Source of the DNA: Bacillota bacterium | GTDB lineage: Bacteria; Bacillota; Clostridia; DSM-8532 | Assembly: GCA_023443745.1 (NCBI GenBank) | Contig: JAEZTB010000059.1 | Coordinates: forward strand, 1-64,000 | Direction: 5' to 3' | DNA: 64,000 nt | Shown here: positions 51,427 through 59,922 of the stretch, piece after piece | Numbering within the stretch: position 1 is the first letter of the stretch | Layout: every line of letters starts with the position of its first letter | The notes under the pieces: model-generated | The model's database searches: none | The model's input: the letters and a program-made list of their open reading frames with translations, nothing else | Told to the model about the DNA's origin: nothing | Translations under genes and position numbers: made by a program

Positions 51427-52263
51427 TTACAGCAGATACTTCTCGATTGCTTTGGCAAGCCCATCTTTGTCATTGTCGTCGGTTACATCATATGAAATGT
51501 CTTTGAGGGCCTGAGGCGAATTCCCCATTGCAATACCCAACACGGATTTTTCGATGATGCATCCATCCATACCAAGAGAATCCCCGATACTCATAACGTT
51601 TTCATAGGTAATGCCAAGATGATCCAACAACACCTGGATTGCAGCAGCTTTGTCCAGACGGGAACAAGTAAATTGCATGTTTAAAGGAGTGCCATCAAGG
51701 AAATTGACAAAATCCATGGCTTCCAGCTGTTTCATAAACGGGTCTTGTTTTTCTTTAGGAACCCCATATAGGTTAAATTTTTCAACACTAAGCCTGTTCT
51801 CAAGGAAAAAGTCGGATAACTTACCGTCGATGGCAATCTGGCGTCCGGTTAACACGTACCATACATGATGCGGGGGAACAGGATACCGATGCAGCGCATC
51901 GTTGACTTCCCGTTCAAAGTACAATTTGCCCTCTGCTGCGATCTCACTGTAAACCTGCTGCCCCTCATACATGCGACAAATTTCAGCAGCTTCTTCAGGT
52001 GTAAAACAGTCACCTTTATAAATGACCTCGTTCTTTAAGCGGTCAATGATACGGCATCCGCTTGCAGATACCCAATAACGGAATGCTTTATCTTCTTCAA
52101 TCTGGGGTGGAAACATATCTGCGCTTCGTCCGGTGCAAGGAATACATATAATCCCTTTTTTCACTGCTTCACGCAAGGCATGCATATTTCTGGGTGATAT
52201 AAAGACTTGATCTTTTTGCAGGGTCGTACCGTCAAAATCAAAGAACAGAACTTTGATATTCAT
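51427..52263 (-). CDS. Cof-type HAD phosphatase
   Basis: 278 residues with motif I FFDFDGTTL, motif II TGRS, a C2-type alpha/beta cap (about 85-185) and motif IV GDSLGMDG (the usual GDxxND with a changed spacing) near 230. Cof-type enzymes remove phosphate from sugar phosphates; NtdB, the kanosamine-6-phosphate phosphatase, is one. Together with the Gfo/Idh and DegT genes it completes an NtdCAB-like trio in this operon, though the order and context differ. Confidence 0.87.
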   Translation of the reverse strand: MNIKVLFFDFDGTTLQKDQVFISPRNMHALREAVKKGIICIPCTGRSADMFPPQIEEDKAFRYWVSASGCRIIDRLKNEVIYKGDCFTPEEAAEICRMYEGQQVYSEIAAEGKLYFEREVNDALHRYPVPPHHVWYVLTGRQIAIDGKLSDFFLENRLSVEKFNLYGVPKEKQDPFMKQLEAMDFVNFLDGTPLNMQFTCSRLDKAAAIQVLLDHLGITYENVMSIGDSLGMDGCIIEKSVLGIAMGNSPQALKDISYDVTDDNDKDGLAKAIEKYLL

Positions 52264-52288
52264 TTACATAAGCTCCTTTTTAATTAAG

Positions 52289-53968
52289 TTACATATCAAC
52301 GTCTGCATTGCCTGTCAGCCTGAAAAACAGCATTAACGAAGCAACCATGGTTATAGTAAGAATGGTGGATAAGGCCGCTGCAGTACCGTAAGCAGAACGA
52401 TTGACTTCTGCAAAGATTGCAGTAGACATTGTGGATGTCTTGCTTGTATACAGCATCAATGTAGAAGACAATTCCTGGATCAGCGTAATCCAGCTTAAGA
52501 TTGCCCCTGATACAATGCCGGGAATCATGGCAGGCATTGTAACCTTAAAGAATGTTGGCATTGATGAATATCCCAAAGACAAAGAGGCTTCCTCAATACT
52601 CGGGTTAATCTGGCGAAGTATAGCTGCACTGGAGCGAACAGTATAAGGCATTCTTCGGATAACGTACGCGACAATAATCAATGCAGAACCGCCGGTCAAT
52701 ACCAAAGATCCTGAATTGTATGAAATCAGCAGCATTAAACCAAAGATCGTTCCGGGAATAACGTAAGGCAGCTGAATACAAGCATCCAAAAAACGAGAGA
52801 AAGCATTCTTTTTCCGTACTGTAACATAAGCAAACATTGTACCGAGCAGTACGATAATGATGATTGCCGTAATGCCAAATTTAAAGGTATTAATAATAGA
52901 AGCCTTTGCTTTGGCCCATGCAAGAACATAGTTGGTAAAGGAAAAGCCTTCAACCATAATTGACCCGCCGGTAAAGTTTTTAAAGGAAATAATTGTAATA
53001 TAGATTGTTGGGAGAACGGCAAGCAGGGTTACAGTATATACAAAGATATGAGCAAGAACTCCGCCGGCACCCTTCATAGGCCTTGGCTCTGGCGGGTTAA
53101 GCATACTCATATTATAATTCTTACGGCTGAAATACATCTGCAACATGAAAACAATAATTGCAAGCAAAATCATAATGAAAGCAATAGAAGATGCAAAGAA
53201 TGCATTAGAGCCCGTCTCGGATAACCACTCATTATAAACAAGAACCGGCATGACGGTGTAACCTTCGCCAATTAAGCGCGGGGTGCCGTAATCTGCAAAA
53301 GCACGCAGAAAAACAATAGCAGCACCGGCGAGGATAGTGGGTGTAATGAGTGGTAAACTGATTTTAAGAATCTTATTCAGCCCATGATAACCAAGGCTTT
53401 CTGCTGCTTCTCCAAGGGCCTTGTCCACCTTCTTCAGCGCACCTTTGGTGTACATATAAATGTAGGGAAACAATTTAAGTGTAAATACAAGCAAAATACC
53501 GTTGTAGCCGTATATGGTGGGCAGAGTAATACCAAAGGTATTCTGGAAGAACATTGTAACAACACCCTTACGTCCCAACATCAGAATCCAGGAGTAGGCA
53601 CCGATGAACGGCGGAGAGAACATGGATATAATAATCAAAACGTTAATGGCCTTGGCTAATTTGACTTTAAAGTTTGTGGTGATATACGCAAGTGTAACGC
53701 CGATGACAATCGTCAGGGCAGTTGCTAAGAATGTGACTTTAACGCTGTTCCAGATAGCATCGCGATAGTAAGCTCTGGAAAAGAATTTCACAAAGTTACC
53801 AAAGGAGAACACACCTACCGCATCCTTCGTCTGAAATGCGTTTATAACCAGACGCCCTACGGGGTATACCAGGAACATGGCAAAGAAAATCAACGAAACA
53901 AGCGTTATCAGAGTCCAAAAGTCAATGCGATAGCCTTTTAAAAATTCACGGTTGCCCTTCTTAAGCAT
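52289..53968 (-). CDS. Fused two-domain ABC permease, AfuB/FbpB type
   Basis: About 559 residues and 12 membrane spans: two binding-protein-dependent permease domains in one chain, each with an EAA loop (GEAAESLGYHGLNKI at about 200, IEEASLSLGYSSMPT at about 475). Relatives carry Fe3+ (FbpB), phosphonates or, for AfuB, hexose phosphates. I use the ATG at 53968, with AAGGGG nine bases upstream and an 8-bp overlap with the ATPase gene; a TTG at 53986 is weaker. Confidence 0.9.
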   Translation of the reverse strand: MLKKGNREFLKGYRIDFWTLITLVSLIFFAMFLVYPVGRLVINAFQTKDAVGVFSFGNFVKFFSRAYYRDAIWNSVKVTFLATALTIVIGVTLAYITTNFKVKLAKAINVLIIISMFSPPFIGAYSWILMLGRKGVVTMFFQNTFGITLPTIYGYNGILLVFTLKLFPYIYMYTKGALKKVDKALGEAAESLGYHGLNKILKISLPLITPTILAGAAIVFLRAFADYGTPRLIGEGYTVMPVLVYNEWLSETGSNAFFASSIAFIMILLAIIVFMLQMYFSRKNYNMSMLNPPEPRPMKGAGGVLAHIFVYTVTLLAVLPTIYITIISFKNFTGGSIMVEGFSFTNYVLAWAKAKASIINTFKFGITAIIIIVLLGTMFAYVTVRKKNAFSRFLDACIQLPYVIPGTIFGLMLLISYNSGSLVLTGGSALIIVAYVIRRMPYTVRSSAAILRQINPSIEEASLSLGYSSMPTFFKVTMPAMIPGIVSGAILSWITLIQELSSTLMLYTSKTSTMSTAIFAEVNRSAYGTAAALSTILTITMVASLMLFFRLTGNADVDM

Positions 53969-55064
53969 TGCTATGCACCCCTTCAATTAAAGTGGTTTTC
54001 TTATCTTTGTCAAATACATTGATGCGTTTTGTATTGACTGTCAAGTAAATCGTTTCATTAAAATTGTATATGCGCTGCGCGGAATTTGTGTCGCTGCATA
54101 CTTCTACCTCGGTACCATTATCAAAGGCTACCTCATACTTGATGTTTTTCCCAAGGAATTGCTTCAGCTTAACCGTGCCTTTCATACCCTGCCCTTCGGG
54201 TGCGACAATAAACTCTTCAGGACGAACACCGACAATAACTTCCCTGCCAACTTCCAAGGGAAAGATATTGTTCATTTCGATTTCCAAACCGGTTTCCATT
54301 CTTATCTTAGTAACACTACCAACCTCTGTTACAGTACCGTTAATCATGCTGGAACTGCCAATGAAGTTGGCAACAAAGGTGTTGTATGGACGGGAATAAA
54401 TACGCTCGGGAGAATCGCAATGATAGATATCGCCTTTATTCATAACCGCAATACGATCAGATATTGCAAGGGCTTCCTCCTGATCATGGGTGACGTAAAC
54501 AGTGGTTATTCCCAATTCCCTTTGCAGCCTGCTGATAACTGTACGCATTTCAAGACGCAGCTTTGCATCAAGATTGGAGAGGGGTTCGTCCATGAGCAGA
54601 ACCTGAGGGCGCACAACGACGGCACGAGCAAGTGCAACACGCTGCTGCTGACCACCTGAAAGCTTATTCGGGTAGCGATCACGATACTCGGTCAACTGAA
54701 CGATATCGAGAATTTCTTCTACACGACTCTTGATCTCTGCCTTGGACAATTTCTTATTTTTCAAACCGTATTCGATATTACGGTATACTGTCATATTGGG
54801 AAATATTGCATAGCTTTGAAAAACCATTCCGAAATTGCGCTTGTATACAGGGACATTATTTATTACTTTATCATCAAAAGCAATGGTTCCAGCCTCGATG
54901 GAGTTAAAACCAGCAATCATTCGCAGCAAAGTTGTCTTGCCACAGCCACTGGGGCCGAGCAGAGTAAATAATTCACCGGGCTTTATGTCTACTGACAGAT
55001 CATGAATAACAACATTATCTTCGTATTGTTTTTTGATATTTTTTATATGGATAGCAACAGCCAT
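53961..55064 (-). CDS. ABC importer ATPase, PotA/FbpC/AfuC type
   Basis: 367 residues: ATPase core with Walker A GPSGCGKTT, Q loop, signature LSGGQQQR, Walker B VLLMDEPLSN and switch His YVTHDQEEA, then a TOBE/OB regulatory domain (about 245-360). It energises the fused permease that follows. GGAGG precedes the start, right after a 14-bp hairpin. Confidence 0.94.
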   Translation of the reverse strand: MAVAIHIKNIKKQYEDNVVIHDLSVDIKPGELFTLLGPSGCGKTTLLRMIAGFNSIEAGTIAFDDKVINNVPVYKRNFGMVFQSYAIFPNMTVYRNIEYGLKNKKLSKAEIKSRVEEILDIVQLTEYRDRYPNKLSGGQQQRVALARAVVVRPQVLLMDEPLSNLDAKLRLEMRTVISRLQRELGITTVYVTHDQEEALAISDRIAVMNKGDIYHCDSPERIYSRPYNTFVANFIGSSSMINGTVTEVGSVTKIRMETGLEIEMNNIFPLEVGREVIVGVRPEEFIVAPEGQGMKGTVKLKQFLGKNIKYEVAFDNGTEVEVCSDTNSAQRIYNFNETIYLTVNTKRINVFDKDKKTTLIEGVHSNA

Positions 55065-55079
55065 GATTATTCCTCCATT

Positions 55080-55115
55080 TTATTCGCCGTCTCTTTTTAA
55101 GGAGACGGCGAATAA
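55080..55115. repeat. Perfect 14-bp hairpin between binding protein and ATPase genes
   Basis: TTATTCGCCGTCTC pairs with GAGACGGCGAATAA around an 8-base loop. It lies between the binding-protein stop (55140) and the ATPase ribosome site, with no T run on the minus strand. Likely protects the binding-protein mRNA or lowers downstream expression. Confidence 0.75.
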
Positions 55116-55139
55116 GTTGTACATTCAATTTAAGGTTAA

Positions 55140-56258
55140 TTATTTAACGCTAGTCCACAGATCCTGGAATTTTTCCTTCAGAGAATCGGAATTCTTTTCA
55201 ACCCACTCACTGGGATATGGGATTGAATTCAAATCTTTTGTTGCAGAAATTCCTTCAACGGTGAAGTCAACATCAGAACGGATGGAACGCTGATAAAGCT
55301 GAGATGCACAAGCCTGTTGATACTCTTTAGAAGTAAAGAAGTCAACAAGCAGACGAGCGTTGTACTCGTTTGCGGAGCCCTTAATGATGCCGCAGTAAGA
55401 GGTTCTTAAGGTGATACCTTCTTTTGCATAAACCGCACTTACATCTGCGCCGTTAACGATATTCTCAATAACCTTTTCCTCATTGGTGATACCAACTGCG
55501 TACTCGCCATTAGCAACACCGGTGTAAACAGCTGAGGAGCTGGAGGAAATCTTACCGCCAAGATTAGCGATGAACTTTTGAATGAAGTTCCAGCCATCAT
55601 CCATATTACCTGTGCCATTCATTGCTGCCAGCATGTTGACGACTTGCTCACGACCAGAGGAGGCCGATGATGGGTCTGCAAAAATAATGTTGCCCTTCAA
55701 AGCAGGGTTTGCAAGGGATTCCCACCCGTCAACTGTTACACCCAGATCCTTAACCATTTTATTGTTAACCATGATGGTGTTAACATTGATCTGGATAGCA
55801 GTAAACTTCTCATTGGGGGACACAAACTCAGCAACACAGGATGCTGCATTAGGTGAAACATAAGGAGTGAGATGGTCTTCCAGTGCAGTGTAAACTGCAA
55901 ATGAACCACCCATCATAACGTCACCCTGAGGGTTGCCGGCTTCCGCAATAATTCTGTTCTGTAATTCACCGGAACCTGCGGAAACAACCTCCAACTCGAT
56001 GTCGGGATGGAGATCTGCCCACATTTGCTGAATCATTTCGTTTTGGTTGGTGGAGCTTGCGCTGTACAGAACAACGCTCTTGGTCTTTGGAAGTTCTGGC
56101 TCTTTTGAGGGTTCTGCGGATTGGCTGGCATCCGGCGTACTAGAGCTGGACGGAGCTACCGAGGGCGAGGGCTGAGGGTTCTTTTGGGTACCACATGCCG
56201 TAAATACCATTGCAAGAACCATAAGTACACTAATGAGAGCAATAAGTCTTCTTTTCAT
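55140..56258 (-). CDS. Solute-binding lipoprotein, Fe3+/2-AEP/hexose-phosphate type
   Basis: 372 residues: lipoprotein signal with lipobox FTACG, Ser/Pro linker, and a two-lobe family like FbpA/AfuA/PhnS (VVLYSASSTNQNEMIQQMW, GNIIFADPSSASSGREQV, VGITNEEKV). The Fe3+ ligand pair of Tyr residues typical of FbpA is not evident near the C-terminus, so I favour an organic anion such as a sugar phosphate. First transporter gene after nagB. Confidence 0.88.
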   Translation of the reverse strand: MKRRLIALISVLMVLAMVFTACGTQKNPQPSPSVAPSSSSTPDASQSAEPSKEPELPKTKSVVLYSASSTNQNEMIQQMWADLHPDIELEVVSAGSGELQNRIIAEAGNPQGDVMMGGSFAVYTALEDHLTPYVSPNAASCVAEFVSPNEKFTAIQINVNTIMVNNKMVKDLGVTVDGWESLANPALKGNIIFADPSSASSGREQVVNMLAAMNGTGNMDDGWNFIQKFIANLGGKISSSSSAVYTGVANGEYAVGITNEEKVIENIVNGADVSAVYAKEGITLRTSYCGIIKGSANEYNARLLVDFFTSKEYQQACASQLYQRSIRSDVDFTVEGISATKDLNSIPYPSEWVEKNSDSLKEKFQDLWTSVK

Positions 56259-56338
56259 GGATTTTTCCTCCCTGTTTTTTGTTATTTTGATTGGCTGTTG
56301 CCAAATCGAAGCTGTTTCCTGTAAGTTAATGGCTACAG

Positions 56339-56359
56339 CCTGTACGCTCAGCGTACAGG
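56339..56359. repeat. Near-perfect palindrome between nagB and the binding protein gene
   Basis: CCTGTACGCT, one base, AGCGTACAGG, immediately after the nagB stop codon. Another operon-internal stem without T run. Confidence 0.6.
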
Positions 56360-56360
56360 A

Positions 56361-57134
56361 CTATTTCTGCAAAATCTCCTTCAGAATTGAGAAGCAAGGC
56401 TCATCAACATACATCATAACGCCGGGCTTATGACGCAAAGCTGTTGCAGGGCAGCGTTCGGAAATTTCCCCCAGTATTGTATCTGCAAGGGCCTGTGCTT
56501 TTGCTTTTGTTGGGATAAAGCAAAAATGTTTGTCGGCAGAAATCAGGGTCGGTATAGTCAAAGTAAGTGCGATTTGGGGAACCTCGTCCAGTGTTGCAAA
56601 GCATCCATCACGAACCTGCTGGTTGCGGCACATCAGATCCAATTCAACTGGCTTCATAATCTTGCTGTCATGGAAATCGGCAACCGCAGGATCATTAAAT
56701 GCGATGTGCCCATTTTCTCCGACACCCATGAAAACAATATCCACCTGCTCGGCCATAAGCTTGTTTCCGTACTTTTCGCACTCCTCCAGCGGATCTTTGG
56801 CCATTCCATCAATATAATGGACAGCTTTCATTTCTACACGCTCGAAGTAATCTTTCAGAAAAGAACGAAAGCTTCTCGGGTCATCACCTGGAATTCCAAT
56901 ATATTCATCCATATGAAATGCCTCTATGCGGCTAAAATCAATACTTTTATCCGCAAAAAAACGATCCAGGAAATCCGACTGTGACGGTGCTGCTGCAAAA
57001 ATGCATCTGATTGTCTGCTTCTGATTTAGCAAATTAAGGACATATTCCGCCGCCTCCCGGGCTGCTAACGCTCCCATCTCCGAACGAGTCGGGAAAACGG
57101 ACAAAGTGATTTCATCGAACTGCATCCTTCTCAC
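56361..57134 (-). CDS. nagB: Glucosamine-6-phosphate deaminase
   Basis: 257 residues of the NagB/6-phosphogluconolactonase fold. It converts glucosamine 6-phosphate to fructose 6-phosphate and ammonia. Key motifs: FHMDEYIGI (ring-opening/acid region, about 72-80), DDPRSFRSFL, FMGVGENGHIAFNDP (catalytic Asp/His region, about 134-148). The start is GTG at 57134 with AAGGAG seven bases upstream. It opens the operon whose last gene is nagA, so the two known steps of GlcNAc-6-P degradation bracket the nine other genes. Confidence 0.93.
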   Translation of the reverse strand: MRRMQFDEITLSVFPTRSEMGALAAREAAEYVLNLLNQKQTIRCIFAAAPSQSDFLDRFFADKSIDFSRIEAFHMDEYIGIPGDDPRSFRSFLKDYFERVEMKAVHYIDGMAKDPLEECEKYGNKLMAEQVDIVFMGVGENGHIAFNDPAVADFHDSKIMKPVELDLMCRNQQVRDGCFATLDEVPQIALTLTIPTLISADKHFCFIPTKAKAQALADTILGEISERCPATALRHKPGVMMYVDEPCFSILKEILQK

Positions 57135-57273
57135 TGTAATGCTCCTTTGTATAAAGAATTAAGAAACAAAAGAAGAAATCGATTACTTTTTAGGGAAATT
57201 AAAAAGATCGGGATGATCTTTACTCTATAATCTTTCAAAAATATAGCCGTTATGTGTCCGTACATTATCTATC

Positions 57274-57302
57274 ATTATAGAGAGAGCTTTCCGATTTGTC
57301 AA
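57274..57302 (-). promoter_or_regulatory. Consensus promoter of the amino-sugar operon
   Basis: Minus strand TTGACA (57297-57302), 17-bp spacer, TATAAT (57274-57279), leaving a leader of about 130 bases before nagB. The motif GAAATCGA occurs just upstream of the -35 (57304-57311) and again in the leader (57175-57182, part of the near-palindrome GAAATCGATTAC), candidate operators for the divergent LacI protein. Together with the promoter at 57451 these are the only signals I see in the 380-bp intergenic stretch 57135-57514. Confidence 0.8.
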
Positions 57303-57450
57303 CGAAATCGACAATTTTTTTTCAGATTTTTCTGAGAATTTTGTGCTTTTTTTTATTGACTCTATCCAATTTTATTTCTTAAATGAATTCCATTTTTCTG
57401 TTTCAGAATTTTGTTTCTATTATTTTACTGCTTTTTTACTATACTTTTAC

Positions 57451-57479
57451 TTGAATTTCCCATCGGTTTCCAATATAAT
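57451..57479 (+). promoter_or_regulatory. Promoter of the second LacI gene
   Basis: TTGAAT (57451-57456), 17-bp spacer, TATAAT (57474-57479), about 36 bp before the start codon. Confidence 0.72.
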
Positions 57480-57514
57480 ATGACAGTATGAATCAATTTA
57501 ACAGAAGGTGTTTT

Positions 57515-58591
57515 ATGTCCAAGCCGAAGCCGAAAAATAAAGTTGTCATCAGCGATGTGGCCAAAGCGGCTCATTGTTCTGTGGCCACTGTTTCCCGTGT
57601 ATTAAGCAACAGTGAGTATCCGGTAAGCGATGCGCTCAGGCAGCGCATTATGTCAGTCGCCGATGAATTGGGATATATGCCCAATCCCTATGGCAGAATT
57701 TTACGGACCTCCATCAATCCGTCCATCGGTATCATTATTCCTTCCTTCCAGAATCCTTTTTTCAGTCAGATCGTAATGGGTATCGAGCATATCGCGAGCA
57801 AACGTAATTATATGTCCATGGTATTTGCCTCCCAGCGTGATCCCGCACTGGAGCGCAAATATATAAGTGATTTGATCCAAAAACGGATTAGCTGTCTGAT
57901 GCTCTGTTCCGTTGACGACAATTCTGATACGCTGGAACAATATATTGCTGCCGGCGGATTGGCCTGTGTTTTTGAATCGGACTTTCCTCCCCTGAGCAAT
58001 GCGCTCAGTGCAACGGCCGATATGTTTAAAGCGGCGCAAATGGCGGCTGAGCACTTAATTTCACAGGGGCACACCAAAATTGCTTTTTTGACACCCCCCC
58101 TGAGTAGGTCATCCCGTTACCAGCGTGTTGATGGCTGTAAATTCGCTATGGCGATGCACGGACTTTCATTTGAACGTCAGGACATCATTTCCGTTCCATA
58201 TGAGGACGATGTGGACGATGGGCTGTACGAATACAGCATCGGAATGGTATTGGCCAAGAAAATGCTTGAGCAGGAAAAAAAATATACCGCTGTTATTGCT
58301 TTGAACGATTTGATCGCATGCGGCGTCATAGCAGGGCTGAAGCAGCAAAATATTCGCGTCCCCGAGGATATTTCCGTTATTGGCTTCGACGATATTCCCA
58401 ATGCCTTTATGATTAGCCCGCAGCTAACTACCATACGCCTTTCGGGTCATTTGATCGGGCAAAGGGCAACACAGCTGGTCATTAATTCCTTTGAATCCCA
58501 TGAAAGCATTAATAATGTGACTCTGTCGGTAACACCCGAGCTTATCGTCCGTGAGTCCGTTCGCAATATACAGCATGAGAAGGAGACTTAA
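57515..58591 (+). CDS. LacI-family regulator of the amino-sugar loci
   Basis: About 358 residues: LacI helix-turn-helix (ISDVAKAAHCSVATVSRVLS), hinge (MPNPYGRILR) and a PBP1-like effector domain (IGIIIPSFQNPFFSQIV, VIGFDDIPNA, TTIRLSGHLIGQRAT). I start at the ATG at 57515 after AGAAGGTG; an upstream ATG at 57488 lacks a ribosome site. Divergent from nagB and two bases before an N-acylglucosamine 2-epimerase family gene, so it probably controls both. It differs from the LacI protein at 16490 in its recognition helix, so it should bind another operator. Confidence 0.92.
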   Translation: MSKPKPKNKVVISDVAKAAHCSVATVSRVLSNSEYPVSDALRQRIMSVADELGYMPNPYGRILRTSINPSIGIIIPSFQNPFFSQIVMGIEHIASKRNYMSMVFASQRDPALERKYISDLIQKRISCLMLCSVDDNSDTLEQYIAAGGLACVFESDFPPLSNALSATADMFKAAQMAAEHLISQGHTKIAFLTPPLSRSSRYQRVDGCKFAMAMHGLSFERQDIISVPYEDDVDDGLYEYSIGMVLAKKMLEQEKKYTAVIALNDLIACGVIAGLKQQNIRVPEDISVIGFDDIPNAFMISPQLTTIRLSGHLIGQRATQLVINSFESHESINNVTLSVTPELIVRESVRNIQHEKET

Positions 58592-58593
58592 CC

Positions 58594-59886
58594 ATGAACA
58601 AAGCTGAGCTTCAGGCTTTGCTGTCATTCTATCAAAAGGAGCTTAAGGAAAACATCCTCTTCTTTTGGCTTCCCCGTTGTGTAGACTCCAAAAACGGGGG
58701 CTTTTTCAATTGTTTTGATAATTCGGGGCGAACCCTCGTCAGTTCTGACAAGTACACCTGGTCACAGGGGCGGTTTGTCTGGATATGGACAAAACTCGCG
58801 GCTATGCAGGGCGGTACCTTTTCCAGCAATGAAAAGGCACTGTTTCTTCAATATGCAAAGCAGGGCCGGGACTTTCTTTTCCGTCACTGTCTGATTGGCA
58901 GAGACGATTGGCGGTGCGTTTTTCTCATGGATGCAAAAGGAAATCCGAAATATGTTAACGCCGTTGATGTTCTGGATTCCAGCATTTTTGCGGATTGCTT
59001 TGTCACCGCCGGATTTGCTTTGTCTTCTGCGGTTACAGGAGATGCCGAATCATGGGATTTCGCCAAAAATTTGTATACTTCTATTTGCGGCCGTATTCAG
59101 CAGAATACCTTCAATTCGCTTCCGTATCCTCTTGGAGAAGGCTACCGCATGCACAGCATTCCCATGATCGCCACCAATCTTTCCTGTGAAATGTACCGCG
59201 CTGCACAAATTATGGAGCCCGGCTCATGTCCGGAATATGCAGCTGATATTCATCGGTTCAGTTCCGATATACTGAATCATTTCGTCGACAGCAAGAATAT
59301 ACTGCATGAGATTATCTCCAAGGATAATACTTTTGCAGACGGTCTTTTGGGAGATCACATCAATCCGGGCCATACCCTTGAAGACATGTGGTTCCAGCTG
59401 GATGCCGCAGATATTTTGGAAGAACCGCAGCGTTTAGATAAAATCAGCAAAATTGCAAAAAATGCATTCGAGCTTGGATGGGATGCCGTCCATGGTGGAT
59501 ACTTACATTTTACAGATTCAAACGGCGGCGAAATTCTGGGGCGTTTTGAAGACGATCCCTGTAAGGAACCTCAGCTGCGCCAGGTCTATGACGATTGGGA
59601 CAGCAAATTATGGTGGGTCCACTCCGAAGCGCTCTATACATCCCTTTTATTGTATTTCCGAACGAATGATCCGCAATTTCTTTCATATTATTCCCGGGCT
59701 GCCGCTTACGTATTTCAGACGTTCCCCAGTAAAGACCCTTCCATAAGAGAATGGGAACAGATCCGTACCAGGGACGGAAAGCCTCTGGAAAAAGTAGTGG
59801 CGCTTCCGGTGAAGGATCCCTATCATATTATTCGTAATTTCATCCTCATTATCGAATTATTGGAGCAAGAGCTGGCCCGCGCTTAA
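58594..59886 (+). CDS. N-acylglucosamine 2-epimerase (AGE) family protein
   Basis: 430 residues of the (alpha/alpha)6-barrel AGE family (also RnBP, cellobiose 2-epimerase, mannose isomerase relatives). Motifs: WSQGRFVWIW at about 52, GHTLEDMWF at about 254, and a C-terminal KVVALPVKDPYH. His and Glu/Asp residues of the barrel centre appear in place. AGE enzymes convert ManNAc to GlcNAc after sialic acid cleavage, which would feed NagA/NagB across the intergenic region. Related enzymes epimerise free sugars, so the acyl specificity is inference. It has a coupled start with the LacI gene (stop and ATG two bases apart). Confidence 0.87.
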   Translation: MNKAELQALLSFYQKELKENILFFWLPRCVDSKNGGFFNCFDNSGRTLVSSDKYTWSQGRFVWIWTKLAAMQGGTFSSNEKALFLQYAKQGRDFLFRHCLIGRDDWRCVFLMDAKGNPKYVNAVDVLDSSIFADCFVTAGFALSSAVTGDAESWDFAKNLYTSICGRIQQNTFNSLPYPLGEGYRMHSIPMIATNLSCEMYRAAQIMEPGSCPEYAADIHRFSSDILNHFVDSKNILHEIISKDNTFADGLLGDHINPGHTLEDMWFQLDAADILEEPQRLDKISKIAKNAFELGWDAVHGGYLHFTDSNGGEILGRFEDDPCKEPQLRQVYDDWDSKLWWVHSEALYTSLLLYFRTNDPQFLSYYSRAAAYVFQTFPSKDPSIREWEQIRTRDGKPLEKVVALPVKDPYHIIRNFILIIELLEQELARA

Positions 59887-59922
59887 AGTAAACAAGCCAC
59901 TTTCACCCCATAATCCTCTTCA

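Noticed and set aside
55140..56258. Assignment as a ferric iron-binding protein
   Set aside because: Family resemblance is to the broad FbpA/AfuA/PhnS group; a clear C-terminal Tyr pair is not seen and the operon is made of sugar enzymes, so iron is not assumed.
57503..57517. Copy of GTTTAnCGnTAAAC near the second LacI gene
   Set aside because: I looked for the 15-25 kb operator pattern around 57135-57515 and found none, so the two LacI systems appear separate.
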